Assembly: GCF_016861605.1 (NCBI RefSeq) | Contig: NZ_BOLM01000018.1 | Location: 1-54,931 of the forward strand | Length of the DNA: 54,931 bases | DNA from: Levilactobacillus wangkuiensis | Lineage (GTDB): Bacteria; Bacillota; Bacilli; Lactobacillales; Lactobacillaceae | Reading direction: 5' to 3' | Part shown: positions 34,393 through 44,077 of the stretch, in pieces | Layout of the letters: every line of letters begins with the position of its first letter | How positions within the stretch are numbered: the first letter of the stretch is position 1 | Translations under genes and position numbers: made by a program | The notes under the pieces: model-generated | Told to the model about the DNA's origin: nothing | Databases searched by the model: none | Seen by the model: the letters and a program-made list of their open reading frames with translations, nothing else

Positions 34393-35778
34393 TCATCGCG
34401 GCAGGGTCACTTCAAAGACGCTCCCCCGTGGCTGATTATCCTTTACCACGATTTCGCCGCGGCTGAGGGTGACCAGCTGATGGACAATGGCCAGTCCTAG
34501 TCCGTTGCCGGCCACGCGGTTGCGCACGTTGCCGGTTCGGTAAAAGCGGCCAAAAATGAGTGTCTTCTGGTCGTCCGGCACGCCCATCCCCAGGTCCGCC
34601 ACGGCCACCGTCAGCTGTTTGCCCACGGCCGCCAGCGTGACCGTGATGGGCGAGTCCGTCGGCGAATACTTCTGGGCGTTGTTCAATAGACTCGTGAGAA
34701 TCTGCGTGAGACTGTCCGCGTTGACCTGCGCCGTGACGTGGTGTTGCACATTTAAAATGATTTCGCGGCCCATCGACGTGCCGTAATTTACCGCCGTCTC
34801 GGTCACCAACTGGCTCAGGTCCACGCTGGTCGTGGTCAGCTCTAGTTGATTGGCCCGTGACAGCTTCAGCAGGCTCTCCACCAACCGTTGCATCCGCTCG
34901 GACTCCCGGTCGATGAACTGCAGCGCCGTCGGAATCACCTCGGGATGCGCTGTGCCGCGCCGTTTGACCATGGATACATACCCGCGAATCGTGGCGATGG
35001 GTGTCTTCAATTCGTGCGAGGCGTTGGCCACGAAGCGCCGGTCGGCCTGTTCCTGCTCGCTCAGCGAATGCAGCAGCAGGTTGAACTCGACCGTTAAGTC
35101 GTGGACTTCCTGGGGCGACGCCGGCACCGGTAACTGCCGCTGATAATTTTCTGAAATGTCCTGGTTGATGGCCTTGGTCGTGCCGGTCAGCTCCACCAGC
35201 GGTCGGTTCAGTTGCCGCGCTAGCAAGTAAATGAACCAGGTCCCAATCAGCAGGAATGCCAGCGAAATCAGTAAGATCAGTTTCACCAGCAACAGCAACA
35301 AATCGGTGACATCATTGAGTTTTAACCACACGTCGTAGTGCACGGTCGGGTCCTGTTTATCCGTTGACACGTCGGATGCGCGCACGTGATAATACAGCCC
35401 CGACTTCTCCAGGTAACCGAAGTTGGGCGTCACCTGGTGTACGGTCCCGTGGGCTTTGGTCCGCAAGAACCGTTGGGTGTTGGGTGAATAGAGGTGCTTA
35501 GTGGTCTTGCCGGGCTTGGTGACGCTGATGCGGATAAAGGTCGTCCGCTTGTCGGCCCAGCTACTCATCCGCCACCAGTACCAGTCATCGCGGTTGGCTA
35601 CGAAGGTCCGTTTCAGCCCACGCACGATGCCCAACGCCTGTTGTCGCTGAACCTCGGCCTGCTTGAATCCGACCACGGAAATGATGACGCCACTCAGAAT
35701 CACGGTGATGCCCAGCAGAAGCAGCGCGTACACCTTGGTGATTCGCGCCGCGCTGGTATTAAAGAGCGTTTTCTTCAT
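34393..35778 (-). CDS. sensor histidine kinase, OmpR-partner type
   Basis: 461 aa. Membrane helix at about 13-35, an extracellular sensor of about 115 residues, second helix at about 155-180, HAMP to about 235, HisKA with ANASHELKTPIATIRGYVS (phospho-His about residue 255), then HATPase with N box LTSLLNNAQKYS, G1 DLGMGVP and G2 GNGLGLAIV. It autophosphorylates and passes phosphate to the regulator encoded just upstream. The start ATG lies inside the end of that gene, a 20-base overlap, so translation is coupled. A GTG nine bases earlier is an alternative start. The signal is unknown. Confidence 0.9.
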   Translation of the reverse strand: MKKTLFNTSAARITKVYALLLLGITVILSGVIISVVGFKQAEVQRQQALGIVRGLKRTFVANRDDWYWWRMSSWADKRTTFIRISVTKPGKTTKHLYSPNTQRFLRTKAHGTVHQVTPNFGYLEKSGLYYHVRASDVSTDKQDPTVHYDVWLKLNDVTDLLLLLVKLILLISLAFLLIGTWFIYLLARQLNRPLVELTGTTKAINQDISENYQRQLPVPASPQEVHDLTVEFNLLLHSLSEQEQADRRFVANASHELKTPIATIRGYVSMVKRRGTAHPEVIPTALQFIDRESERMQRLVESLLKLSRANQLELTTTSVDLSQLVTETAVNYGTSMGREIILNVQHHVTAQVNADSLTQILTSLLNNAQKYSPTDSPITVTLAAVGKQLTVAVADLGMGVPDDQKTLIFGRFYRTGNVRNRVAGNGLGLAIVHQLVTLSRGEIVVKDNQPRGSVFEVTLPR

Positions 35779-36463
35779 CAGCGGCACCCAGTTTGTAGCC
35801 CACGCCCCGAATCGTTTGGATCATCTGGCTGGCAACACTTTCCTTTAATTTATTGCGTAGGTAGCGGACGTAGACGTCGACGATGTTGACCTGCCCGTCG
35901 AAATTGGTGCCCCACACGGCGTCCAGTAGGTCGTCGCGGGTCAGGACCTGGCCCGGATGCTGCATGAACGTCAGAAGCAAATCGAACTCGCGTTGCGTCA
36001 GTTGAATCTCGGCGTCGGCCGCAAAGACCTGGCGCGTCTTGGTATCCAACGCCAGTGGCCCCACGTGAAATTTCTTATCATTGATATTTTTCACCACGTT
36101 GCGCCGCAAAATCACGCGAATCCGCGCGAGCAGTTCCTCGGTGTCAAACGGCTTGGTGATGTAGTCATCGGCGCCGGCGTCCAGGCCGGAAACCTTGTCG
36201 CCCACGTAATCCCGTGCGGTCATCATAATCACCGGAACGTCGTAGTGCCGCCGAATCTTCCGTAGCACGCCCAGCCCGTCAATGCCGGGCAACATCCAAT
36301 CCAAAATAATCAGCGAAATCTCACCCTGGTGCGCCGCAAACTGCGTCAGCGCATCTTCTCCGCTGGCACAAGGAATCACGGTGTAGTCCTCAAACGCCAG
36401 CTCGGCGCTCAGCAGCGTTCGCAGTCCCTCTTCATCCTCGACTAACAAAATGGTTACTTTCAT
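35759..36463 (-). CDS. response regulator, OmpR/PhoB family
   Basis: 234 aa. Receiver domain at 1-120: acidic EDEE pocket, phospho-acceptor Asp in IILDWMLPGIDG (about residue 54), Thr in MMTARD and Lys in ITKPFD. DNA-binding winged helix at about 138-230, with LTQREFDLLLTFMQHPG, VWGTNFDG, VDVYVRYLRNKL and TIRGVGYKL. First gene of the two-component operon. The ribosome site AAGGGGGAG is clear. Target genes are unknown; the kinase follows with overlap. Confidence 0.92.
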   Translation of the reverse strand: MKVTILLVEDEEGLRTLLSAELAFEDYTVIPCASGEDALTQFAAHQGEISLIILDWMLPGIDGLGVLRKIRRHYDVPVIMMTARDYVGDKVSGLDAGADDYITKPFDTEELLARIRVILRRNVVKNINDKKFHVGPLALDTKTRQVFAADAEIQLTQREFDLLLTFMQHPGQVLTRDDLLDAVWGTNFDGQVNIVDVYVRYLRNKLKESVASQMIQTIRGVGYKLGAADEENAL

Positions 36464-36870
36464 GTGTGGTCTCCCCCTTAAACATCCCTAGTTGTTCTTA
36501 ATCGTTACTATCTAATCACCAACTCGCACGATAGGTCACGCTTCTCATCAATTAACTAATTGAAATATTCCCGCTTTAATTCACCTCAAGCGCGGGTGAT
36601 TTCATTTTAGCATGGTTTCTCCCCTAACTTAGACGGCTTAACCAAATTCTAAGCTTTACGACGCCGACTCAACACCATTCCACCGCAAAATTATTGATAC
36701 CACCTCCTGTCCAGATAGGCTATAATGGGACATATCTAAACAACGACACAATGTATACATTTGGTGCTGGCTAGATTCAAGGGGCACTAGACCACCAGCC
36801 AGCAAAATAGAAATAGTCGTCAGCAATCACCCACAACAATTGCGGCTGACTCGGAGATTCACGGCATTGT

Positions 36871-37094
36871 AAAAATAAGCGACCGTGTCAGTGACCAGAG
36901 GCGGGCCAAACTGCCCGGCTGTGTCGATGGCGTTAGCTGAGGTTTCCCACTCAGCTTAGGCCATGGGACAACCTTTGAGACCGCTCTTCGGCTCAAAGTT
37001 GAGGCGGAAGCCCGCTTCTCAGGCTGGAACCGGCCCCACAGCAGGGCGGTTTGAGCCCGCCGCCGGGAACGAAAACGTCAATCAGTTTATTTTT
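36871..37094 (+). repeat. dispersed structured repeat, subfamily A, copy 10 (in the transporter leader)
   Basis: 224 bp. The ends are AAAAATAA and TTATTTTT. Stems: TAGCTGAG/CTCAGCTTA and CAAC.TTTGAG/CTCAAAGTTG. Its right end stops only a few bases before the AAAGGAGG ribosome site of the ABC transporter operon, so it would be the last part of the 5' untranslated region. The region before it (36464-36870) has an 8-bp inverted repeat TGCTGGCT/AGCCAGCA and no gene. Confidence 0.85.
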
Positions 37095-37112
37095 AGAAAG
37101 GAGGTTGGGCCT

Positions 37113-38150
37113 ATGCGGGTCACCCTAAAAAACATCACCCTAGCCTACGACCGACAGGCGCCCATCCTCACCAACTTTGACTGCCAAATTCCGGACGGCC
37201 AACTGACGGCGCTCCTGGGCCCCAGCGGTAGTGGGAAATCCACCATTTTAAATCTGATTGCCGGCCTGTTGACGCCCAGCACTGGTCAGATTATCTTTGA
37301 CCAGACCGACGTGACCGCCACGGACAGTCGCCACCGCAACATCGGCATGGTCTTTCAGGACTACGCGCTGTACCCGCACCTGACCGTCCGCGATAACATT
37401 GGCTTCCCGTTGAAAATGGCCCACGTCAAAAAGGCCGCCCGCTACCAACGCGTGGCCGAACTGGCCGAGTTGGTTCAGGTGACCGACCAGCTGACGAAGT
37501 TCCCGCAAGAACTTTCCGGCGGGCAGCAACAACGGGTCGCCATCGCCCGGGCCCTGGCCAAACAACCCAGCCTCTTACTCCTGGACGAACCGCTGTCGAG
37601 CCTGGACGCCACGCTCCGAGAAGAACTTCGCGGCGTCATCCGCCAGATTCAGCGGACGACCGGCGTGACCACGGTCCTGGTGACCCATGACCAGGAGGAC
37701 GCGCTCCAGGTGGCCGACCAGATTATGGTCCTCGCCAACGGCCGCCTACAACAGGTCGGCACCGGCCGGGACCTTTACCAGCATCCCGCCAACCTGACCG
37801 TGGCCCAATTCATTGGCCGGCCCCGGATCAATGTGGTGCCGCTCAGCCAGCTGCCGGCCGTGTTCAAATCCTGGTTGCCAACCACAACCCCAGCCACCAC
37901 GCTGGGCATCCGCAGTGAAGCCATTCACCTGGCAACGACCGACCAGCCCCACCTAACCGCCACCGTGACCCAGCAGATTCAACTGGGCCGCGACGTGCAG
38001 ACCTATTTACAAACGACAATGGGGCTGCTCATCAGCACCGCCATCCCCACGACGACCGCCGCAACGGTTGCCGTCACGCTAGACCCGACCGGTTGCACGG
38101 GCTTCGCCGCCGATGGCCACAATCTCGCGGGAGGTGACCGCGATGCTTAA
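37113..38150 (+). CDS. ABC transporter ATP-binding protein, UgpC/MalK type
   Basis: 345 aa. Walker [11 protein letters not shown]-loop [13 protein letters not shown], signature LSGGQQQR, Walker B LLLLDEP, D-loop SSLDA and switch VTHDQ all intact. The C-terminal 100 residues form the OB-type domain of importers for sugars and glycerol phosphates. The frame runs 50 codons further upstream through the repeat, but AAAGGAGG 8 bases before ATG sets the start. First gene of a four-gene operon; its stop overlaps the next start by 8 bases. Gene order and the binding protein suggest a Ugp-like glycerol-3-phosphate or sugar importer. Confidence 0.88.
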   Translation: MRVTLKNITLAYDRQAPILTNFDCQIPDGQLTALLGPSGSGKSTILNLIAGLLTPSTGQIIFDQTDVTATDSRHRNIGMVFQDYALYPHLTVRDNIGFPLKMAHVKKAARYQRVAELAELVQVTDQLTKFPQELSGGQQQRVAIARALAKQPSLLLLDEPLSSLDATLREELRGVIRQIQRTTGVTTVLVTHDQEDALQVADQIMVLANGRLQQVGTGRDLYQHPANLTVAQFIGRPRINVVPLSQLPAVFKSWLPTTTPATTLGIRSEAIHLATTDQPHLTATVTQQIQLGRDVQTYLQTTMGLLISTAIPTTTAATVAVTLDPTGCTGFAADGHNLAGGDRDA

Positions 38151-39048
38151 TCAAACGCCGACCGCCAAATCCACGCTCAAGGCGCTGCTCTACCTGGCCC
38201 CGTTGCTAGTGCTCACCGCGGTCTTCATCCTCTGGCCGCTACTGAACGCGTTTCTCATCAGCCTCTATACCAAATACAACTACTATACCGGCCACGTCGG
38301 CGCCCTGGGCTGGGCCAACTTTGGCTACCTCTGGCACGACCCGGCCTTTCATCTGGCCACGCGCAATACGCTGCTCCTGGTTCTGATTGCCATGCCCGTG
38401 TCTGTCGCCCTGGCCCTCGCCATTGCGCTAGGTATCAACCAGATTCCGCGACTCGCCGGCTTTTTTCAAACGGTGTACTTCCTACCGTTTGTCACGTCGA
38501 CGGTGGCCATTGGGCTGGTCTGGAACTGGATCTTTCGGCTAGACGGTGGCTTGCTCAACCGCCTCCTGAGCCTCCTACATATCCCCGCCATCGACTGGCT
38601 CAACGACCCGCACTACTCGCTGGGCGCGCTGATCCTGGTCTGCATTTGGCAGGGGCTGGGTTTCAATATTATTTTGTTTCTGGCTGGGTTAAATCACATC
38701 GACCACCGCTTTGCCCGAGCGGCCAAACTGGACGGCGCCAGCGATTGGCAGCGGTTCACCAACGTGACCTGGCCACTCCTGATGCCCATCACCATTCTGG
38801 TCATCGTCAACACCAGCATCACCAATTTCAAAGTGTTCGACCAGGTCTACGCGCTGTTTCACGGCGCCGCGGGACCGGGGGACGCTGACCTCACCCTGAT
38901 GGTCTACCTCTATCAAAAATTTTATGTCGAAAATCAAATGGCCGTCGCCGCGGCTTGTGGCGTCGTGCTCTTCCTGTGTGTGAGCGCACTGACCCTGATC
39001 ACTGTCGGCTACTTTCACCACCGACAGCGTCAGTTAGGGGGACGGTAA
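38143..39048 (+). CDS. ABC transporter permease, UgpA/MalF type
   Basis: 301 aa, six membrane helices. The coupling (EAA) motif appears as ARAAKLDGASDWQRFTNVTWPLLMP near residue 190, the type found in carbohydrate-uptake permeases. The ribosome site GGGAGGTG within the end of the ATPase gene sets ATG at 38143. It forms the membrane channel with the next permease. The next gene begins after one base. Confidence 0.88.
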   Translation: MLNQTPTAKSTLKALLYLAPLLVLTAVFILWPLLNAFLISLYTKYNYYTGHVGALGWANFGYLWHDPAFHLATRNTLLLVLIAMPVSVALALAIALGINQIPRLAGFFQTVYFLPFVTSTVAIGLVWNWIFRLDGGLLNRLLSLLHIPAIDWLNDPHYSLGALILVCIWQGLGFNIILFLAGLNHIDHRFARAAKLDGASDWQRFTNVTWPLLMPITILVIVNTSITNFKVFDQVYALFHGAAGPGDADLTLMVYLYQKFYVENQMAVAAACGVVLFLCVSALTLITVGYFHHRQRQLGGR

Positions 39049-39049
39049 C

Positions 39050-39871
39050 GTGGCTCATCCCATTCGCACCACGCTCTGGTACCTGCTGCTAACGGCGGGC
39101 GCCATCCTAACGCTCCTGCCCTTTGGCTGGATGGTCCTCACGAGCCTCCAACCGGCCGCAACGACGCTGACCGCAACGATGACTTGGCTGCCCAAGTCTC
39201 TGCAGTGGCTCAACTACTGGCACGTCTGGCAGGCGGCACCCTTTGCACGTTACTGCCTGAATTCCCTGCTGGTGACCGTTGCCACCACGGCAGGTGAGCT
39301 GTTTACCAGCCTGCTGGCGGCATTTGCCTTCACCCATCTGCGTTTCTACGGCCAGCGGTGGCTGTTCGCGCTCATGGTGGCGCTGATGCTGGTGCCGAGT
39401 GAACTCCTACTCATTCCCAATTTCATCACCCTGGCTCACCTCCACTGGGTCAACACCTACGCCGGGCTCATCGTGCCGTGGCTGGCCAGTCCCTTTATGC
39501 TGGTCGCCCTCCATCAGGCCTTCAAGGCCCAACCGCAAACGCTGTACCTGGCCGCTCGGCTGGACGGTGCCAGTGACTGGCAATACCTCTGGCACGTCCT
39601 GGTGCCCATCAATCGCCCCATCATCACGGCCGTGGCGCTCCTACAGGTCATTGGCTCCTGGAACGCCTTCATGTGGCCGCTCATCGTCACCAACGCCGAC
39701 GCGTTACGCACGTTGCCGGTGGGCCTGATGACCTTCACCAGCGACCAGGGCACCAACTATCCGCTCCTGATGGCCGCCTCCGTCTGCGTCATTTTGCCGT
39801 TATTCATTCTCTATCTCGCTTGTCAAAAATACTTAATTCTCGGGGTGACCGCATCCCGTTTGAAAGGCTGA
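39050..39871 (+). CDS. ABC transporter permease, UgpE/MalG type
   Basis: 273 aa, six helices. The coupling motif is YLAARLDGASDWQYLWHVLVPINRP (about residue 168), and the TM region ends with LILGVTASRLKG, typical of MalG-like C-termini that reach the ATPase. The start is GTG at 39050 with AGGGGGA nine bases upstream. Second channel subunit of the same importer. The binding-protein gene follows after 4 bp. Confidence 0.88.
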   Translation: MAHPIRTTLWYLLLTAGAILTLLPFGWMVLTSLQPAATTLTATMTWLPKSLQWLNYWHVWQAAPFARYCLNSLLVTVATTAGELFTSLLAAFAFTHLRFYGQRWLFALMVALMLVPSELLLIPNFITLAHLHWVNTYAGLIVPWLASPFMLVALHQAFKAQPQTLYLAARLDGASDWQYLWHVLVPINRPIITAVALLQVIGSWNAFMWPLIVTNADALRTLPVGLMTFTSDQGTNYPLLMAASVCVILPLFILYLACQKYLILGVTASRLKG

Positions 39872-39875
39872 TCAC

Positions 39876-41135
39876 ATGAAACACCACTTCCGTCTGCTCC
39901 TAAGCCTCACCGCTATTCTGGCCCTGGGGTCGCTGGCCGCCTGCTCTGGCAAACCAACCACGCCCCCCTCTGCGCACAACCGCGTCACACTGACCTTTTG
40001 GCACGGCATGACCGGCGCCAGCCAACAAACGCTTAATGGTTTAGTTCGCGGCTTTAACCAATCACAGTCTAAATACACCGTCGTCGCGAGTGGCCAGGGA
40101 GACTTCGCCAACGTCCAACAAAAAATCATGGCCGCGGCCAAGTCCGACACCCTGCCGACCATCGCTCAGACCACGTACACCAACGTCCCCGACTACGTGC
40201 ATGGCCAATTTATCGTGCCACTGAACACTTATCTGCCAAAACACACCATGGCCCGTATCGACCCGAATCTCCGGCAGGTCAGCTACTACCGCGGGCAAAC
40301 GTACGCCATGCCGTTTTCCAAGTCTATCGGCCTGCTGTTCTACAACCGCGACCTGCTCAAGCAGACCCACACGGCCGTGCCCAAGTCCTGGGAGGCGCTC
40401 CAACGCGATGCCACCCGAGTCAAGGCTCAGGGACTGACCGGGCTGGCGCTGAACCAGAATTTCGCCGCCGAATGGGATACACTGGCCTTTCAGGCGGGCA
40501 CCCCGCTGATGACGCCCCGGCCGAAACTGACGAGTCCCAAGATGCTCGCGGCGACCCACGTGGTCTACGACATGTTGAAGGCCAAGACGGCCACCACGGC
40601 GGGGACGGACGGCTACGGCAACGTGCAATTTTTCAAGGGCAAAACGCTCTTCTACAGTGGCTCCTCGGCCGCGATTGGTGTGCTCTAAACCAGCACGCCC
40701 AAGGGGTTTCACTGGGGAACGGCGCCGCTACCCAGCTATCGGGGCAACCGCCACGTCAGTGCCCTGCAAGGCAATGATCTGGTCATGTTCAAATCGGCTT
40801 CTCCGGCCCAACGCCGCGGGGCCGCGGCCTTCATGACCTACCTGCTGGGCCAGAAGCAGACGCTCAAATGGGCTAAGGCCACCGGCTACCTGCCGCTGAC
40901 CACCCAGGCCCTGAAGAGTCGCGACTACCGGCGTTACCTGGTCAAGCACCCGGCGGCCAAGGCAACCGTGCAGTCGTTGCCCCATGCTTCACCGGACCCG
41001 ACCTTCTACGGTTACACCGCCTATCGGAATGCGGTGAACCAAGCGTCGGACCAGCTGAGCGCCGGCACCACGACGCCAGAAAAAGCTCTGAAACAGCTCC
41101 GGCAACAACGCGCGAAACAGCTACGGGCACAATAG
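39876..41135 (+). pseudogene. extracellular solute-binding lipoprotein gene with in-frame stop (UgpB-like)
   Basis: The frame spans 418 amino acids plus one internal TAA at 40686-40688. Lipobox LAAC near residue 22 marks a lipoprotein. VTLTFWHGMTGASQQTLNGL is typical of glycerol-phosphate/sugar-binding proteins, and MPFSKSIGLLFYNRDLL follows. After the stop the same frame goes on without change as TSTPKGFHWGTAPLP to a normal end, so a single base change (for example CAA to TAA) explains it. As it stands translation yields about 270 residues, lacking the second half of domain 2, and the importer should be inactive. A sequencing error or stop suppression is possible. Confidence 0.8.
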
Positions 41136-41140
41136 CCTGG

Positions 41141-41410
41141 GTCCTCGGGTTAGTGAAAACTGAGCCGAGACGCGTGGTGCTGGTCGTTCCCGGCGGCGGG
41201 CTCAAAGCGCCCTGCTGTGGGGCCGGTTCCAGCCGAAGGACGGGCTTCCACCTCAACTTTGTGCCTGAGAAGCGGTCACAAAGGTTGTCCCATGGGCTAA
41301 GCTGAGAAAATCACTCAGCTAAGGCCATCGACACAGCTGGTCACTTTGGCCCGCCTCTGGTCACTGACATCGACCACCGTGGCTCATTTTCACTAGCTCT
41401 GCGGCTGACA
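41141..41410 (-). repeat. dispersed structured repeat, subfamily A, copy 11 (complete)
   Basis: 270 bp, starting 5 bp after the binding-protein stop. The ends are TAGTGAAAAC TGAGCC and GGCTCATTTTCACTA. Stems: TTTGTG/CACAAA (unique to this copy) inside CAAC/GTTG, and GCTGAG/CTCAGC. Confidence 0.9.
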
Positions 41411-41490
41411 TGGCGTTGGCCCCTTACTGGTTCGTTGTTGCGGACGGTTTGCGACCTTGTGTCTGGCTTTGAAATCTGACTAATTGTACT

Positions 41491-41542
41491 AAAAAGACGT
41501 TACGTATTGTCTGTTGTTGACAGATAACCGTAACGTCTTTTC
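41491..41542. terminator. bidirectional terminator after the 226-aa exported protein gene
   Basis: AAAAAGACGTTACG/CGTAACGTCTTTT with an inner TCTGT/ACAGA. T tracts on both strands. Confidence 0.85.
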
Positions 41543-41594
41543 CATATTCAAAATAATAGATAGACTACTTAATTGATGTCCAAGCTAAACTGCC

Positions 41595-42275
41595 TTAGTT
41601 TGCAATGCCTTCCCAAAAACCATAGGCCGTATAGGAAACCACATTGATATGCTTAAATGGTCCAGTCTTACCGCCCTTGTTGACTTTCTTTTTCACCGCT
41701 GCACCAAATTGCTTCTTCACGATTGGATCAATTGTCCGGTAAAACTTGCGGTTCTTCAAGGCGTCCTTTCGCTTATAAACGGCCATCCCGAATGGGTTAG
41801 AACCAAAATAGACCTTTTGGACTGAAGATTTTTTAGTTTTAGTGAAGATTGTTAAGCTAGTCCCATGTTCTTGTTCATTGTATTGAATTAAAACTGGCTT
41901 GCCCTTAATCGTTGTCCGCCGAACCGTACTTATTCCCGTACCATTCAACAAATATAGGGTCTGCTTACGAACCTTCTTGCCACTTAATCGATACGGCGTA
42001 AAGTATTGTTGACTGGCAGCACTATAGCTATTACGATCCAAGGCATGCCGATAAGTTGAGATATCAAACTTCTTCGCACTCGCCTTGATTTTGCGCCCCT
42101 TACCTTTATAGCTGGTATACCAAGTTCCCCGAAATGCCTTAGGCAAGCTTGCCAATTTGTGGGTCTTAACCGCAGCACTAGCGGTTTCTGGTGCCTGACC
42201 AATCCCGCTGACCACTAAACCCAAGCTCGCCGCCACCAAGGCCGCGCCAATCATTTTCGTTAACCGATTCATCAT
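41595..42275 (-). CDS. exported RGTWY-family protein, paralogue 2
   Basis: 226 aa from ATG at 42275, set by GAGGAGG six bases upstream; the next codon is also ATG. The signal peptide is cleaved near ASAA (residue 35). The mature protein is strongly basic and begins LPKAFRGTWYTSYKGKGRK, the same pattern as the proteins at 16986 and 46227. It continues with beta-rich segments and ends AYGFWEGIAN. No catalytic motif. Function unknown; possibly a wall-associated or envelope protein. Confidence 0.6.
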   Translation of the reverse strand: MMNRLTKMIGAALVAASLGLVVSGIGQAPETASAAVKTHKLASLPKAFRGTWYTSYKGKGRKIKASAKKFDISTYRHALDRNSYSAASQQYFTPYRLSGKKVRKQTLYLLNGTGISTVRRTTIKGKPVLIQYNEQEHGTSLTIFTKTKKSSVQKVYFGSNPFGMAVYKRKDALKNRKFYRTIDPIVKKQFGAAVKKKVNKGGKTGPFKHINVVSYTAYGFWEGIAN

Positions 42276-42373
42276 TGTTTCCTCCTCAAACGAATTCACC
42301 CAGTTCAAGATTAGATGATGAGGTCATTATACAAAATGGTGGCGTCACAGTTTGTCGTTTAGGAAAACGTAAG

Positions 42374-42421
42374 TAAAAACGCTACACACTATCTGTTGTT
42401 AGCAGATACGTGTAACGCTAT
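42374..42421 (-). terminator. terminator upstream of paralogue 2
   Basis: On the minus strand AGCGTTACAC..../GTGTAGCGTTTTT. Its loop part (TCTGTTGTT..CAGATA) is shared with the terminator at 41491. It would stop transcripts arriving from the WYL gene. Confidence 0.65.
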
Positions 42422-42509
42422 TTGTGCATCTAAAACACTAACTAACTTGTCTATTTGGTATCAAAGTCCATGCGTACAGCCTGAGCCCCGACCACCGACA
42501 TCTAATCAA

Positions 42510-42725
42510 CACGACGTGAAAAGTCGTCGGCCGATGTCAGTGACCAGAGGCGGGCCAAACTGCCCGGCTGTGTCGATGGCGTTAGCTGAGGTTTCTCACT
42601 CAGCTTAGGCCATGGGGCAATCTTTGAGACCGCTCTTCGGCTCAAAGTTGAGGTGGAAGCCCGCTTCCCAGGCTGGAACCGACCCCACAGCAGGGCGGTT
42701 TGAGACCGCTGCCGGGAACGACAAT
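42510..42725 (+). repeat. dispersed structured repeat, subfamily A, copy 12 (right end lost)
   Basis: Complete core with stems TTAGCTGAG/CTCAGCTTA and CTTTGAG/CTCAAAG. GTGAAAAG is present on the left only. Confidence 0.8.
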
Positions 42726-42814
42726 TACTCTTGGCAAGCGCGAATCAATTTAGAGCCACGGAGTTGCAACCAACCCGAGGAATGACCAACAGCTACCCTA
42801 CCACGAATAAATCG

Positions 42815-43023
42815 AGGAAAATGTTAGTGACCAGAGGCGGGCCAAGCTGGCCAGCTGTGTCGGTGGTCTTAACTGAGTGGTTTTCTCAGTTTAGACCACG
42901 GGGCGACCTGAGAGACTGGTGACTTTCCAGGCTTTCAGGCGAGGTGGAGGACCGCCTCTCAGGCCGGAACCGTCCCCCATAGCAGGCCAGCTTGAGCCCG
43001 CCGCCGGGAACGAATGACTTTCA
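42815..43023 (+). repeat. dispersed structured repeat, subfamily A, copy 13
   Basis: The core carries AACTGAG/CTCAGTT and a CCTGA..CTGG-type stem like copy 3. The right end reaches the stop codon of the WYL gene (minus strand) and pairs weakly with GAGGAAAATG at the left. Copies 12 and 13 are in tandem. Confidence 0.8.
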
Positions 43024-43965
43024 CTCGTATTGATTCAGTGTGTGGTGGAGTTCGGACTTGATGCGGTCGACCAGCGACACCGGCGACAACACCTTCAGCC
43101 CCGCGCCCTGACTCATCAGCCACAGCAAGGCCCCATCCACTTTAACGAAGGCTTCGATCACGACACTGCCATCCGCATTTTGCTTGACGACCCGTGAACC
43201 AGGAAAGTGGTCCAGTGCCGTTTGCAGATAGTTATGGTACTCGAAGCGAATCTGCGTCAGTGCCCCTGAATCTATCAAATAAGTATAGTTGCGGTGCTCC
43301 TGCAGGGAAAAACGTTCGGCGTAGTCGAGATGATCTCCCGGTAGCGTATCTAAGATGTCCCCCATCCGGTCCAGACGGTAGAGCCAGTAACCGTGGTGCT
43401 CTTCGCTCAGCATGGCAACGTAGAAATAGTAGGTCTCGAAGAACAAGGCCACCGGCTGGGCATGGTGAACCTGTAGTTGGGAATTGTTGTGACTGCTACT
43501 GCGGTAGGTGAAGACCAGTTTCTCCGTGCGCACGATGCTGGCCGCGACCTCCCGCAACCGGTGTAGCAGCGGCTTTGCGCGGGATAACGGCACGTAACTG
43601 CCCCGCGACAAAATTAATTGTTGCCGGACCACTGCCTGCATCACCGGCGACAGGCTACTGCTGATGTAATCCAAGGTCGCCGTCAGCTCATCTTGGTCTA
43701 ATGCGCGGGACCCCAAGAGAATGTTGCTCATCGTCAAAACCATTTCAACGTCGGTCTCTTCACTCTGGCGGGCCAAACGGTAACTGCCGTCATGTTCCAC
43801 CAGGTCGCCCGCCGCGTACTCCGATAGCGCACTGCGCACGTACGAAAAGTCTCGTTGACACGTTCGTCGACTGATATGATATTTCGCTTCTAAATCGCTC
43901 TGCTTCAGCGTTTCACCGGACATCAACTGCACCATGAGCTCTGCGATTCGTTGATTACTCTGCAC
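43021..43965 (-). CDS. WYL-domain transcriptional regulator
   Basis: 314 aa. N-terminal helix-turn-helix of the DeoR/HTH_11 sort (LMSGETLKQSDLEAKYHISRRTCQRDFSYVRSAL, residues 13-46). The WYL region is at about 140-225, with LVFTYRSS, QPVALFFETYYFYVAM and YWLYRLDRMGDI. A C-terminal WCX extension follows. WYL proteins sense nucleotides or nucleic acid ligands and regulate defence, repair or metabolism; the target here is not evident. The gene ends at a repeat copy and has no adjacent partner in the same operon. Confidence 0.85.
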   Translation of the reverse strand: MQSNQRIAELMVQLMSGETLKQSDLEAKYHISRRTCQRDFSYVRSALSEYAAGDLVEHDGSYRLARQSEETDVEMVLTMSNILLGSRALDQDELTATLDYISSSLSPVMQAVVRQQLILSRGSYVPLSRAKPLLHRLREVAASIVRTEKLVFTYRSSSHNNSQLQVHHAQPVALFFETYYFYVAMLSEEHHGYWLYRLDRMGDILDTLPGDHLDYAERFSLQEHRNYTYLIDSGALTQIRFEYHNYLQTALDHFPGSRVVKQNADGSVVIEAFVKVDGALLWLMSQGAGLKVLSPVSLVDRIKSELHHTLNQYE

Positions 43966-44042
43966 GTGCCGTCACCCCGCTTTCTGCCAATCTCGTTAAC
44001 CCTCATTATACCAGCAACCTTCAAAAAACTCGCAACCAAATT

Positions 44043-44075
44043 AAAAAGCGGCCACCCCGCAGAGTCGCCGCCTTC
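44043..44075 (-). terminator. terminator of the quinone-type oxidoreductase gene
   Basis: GCGGC/GCCGC stem followed by TTTTT on the minus strand. Confidence 0.7.
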
Positions 44076-44077
44076 GT

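Noticed and set aside
36963..37112. 50-codon extension of the transporter ATPase
   Set aside because: It reads through repeat copy 10; the ribosome site and family start place the ATG at 37113.
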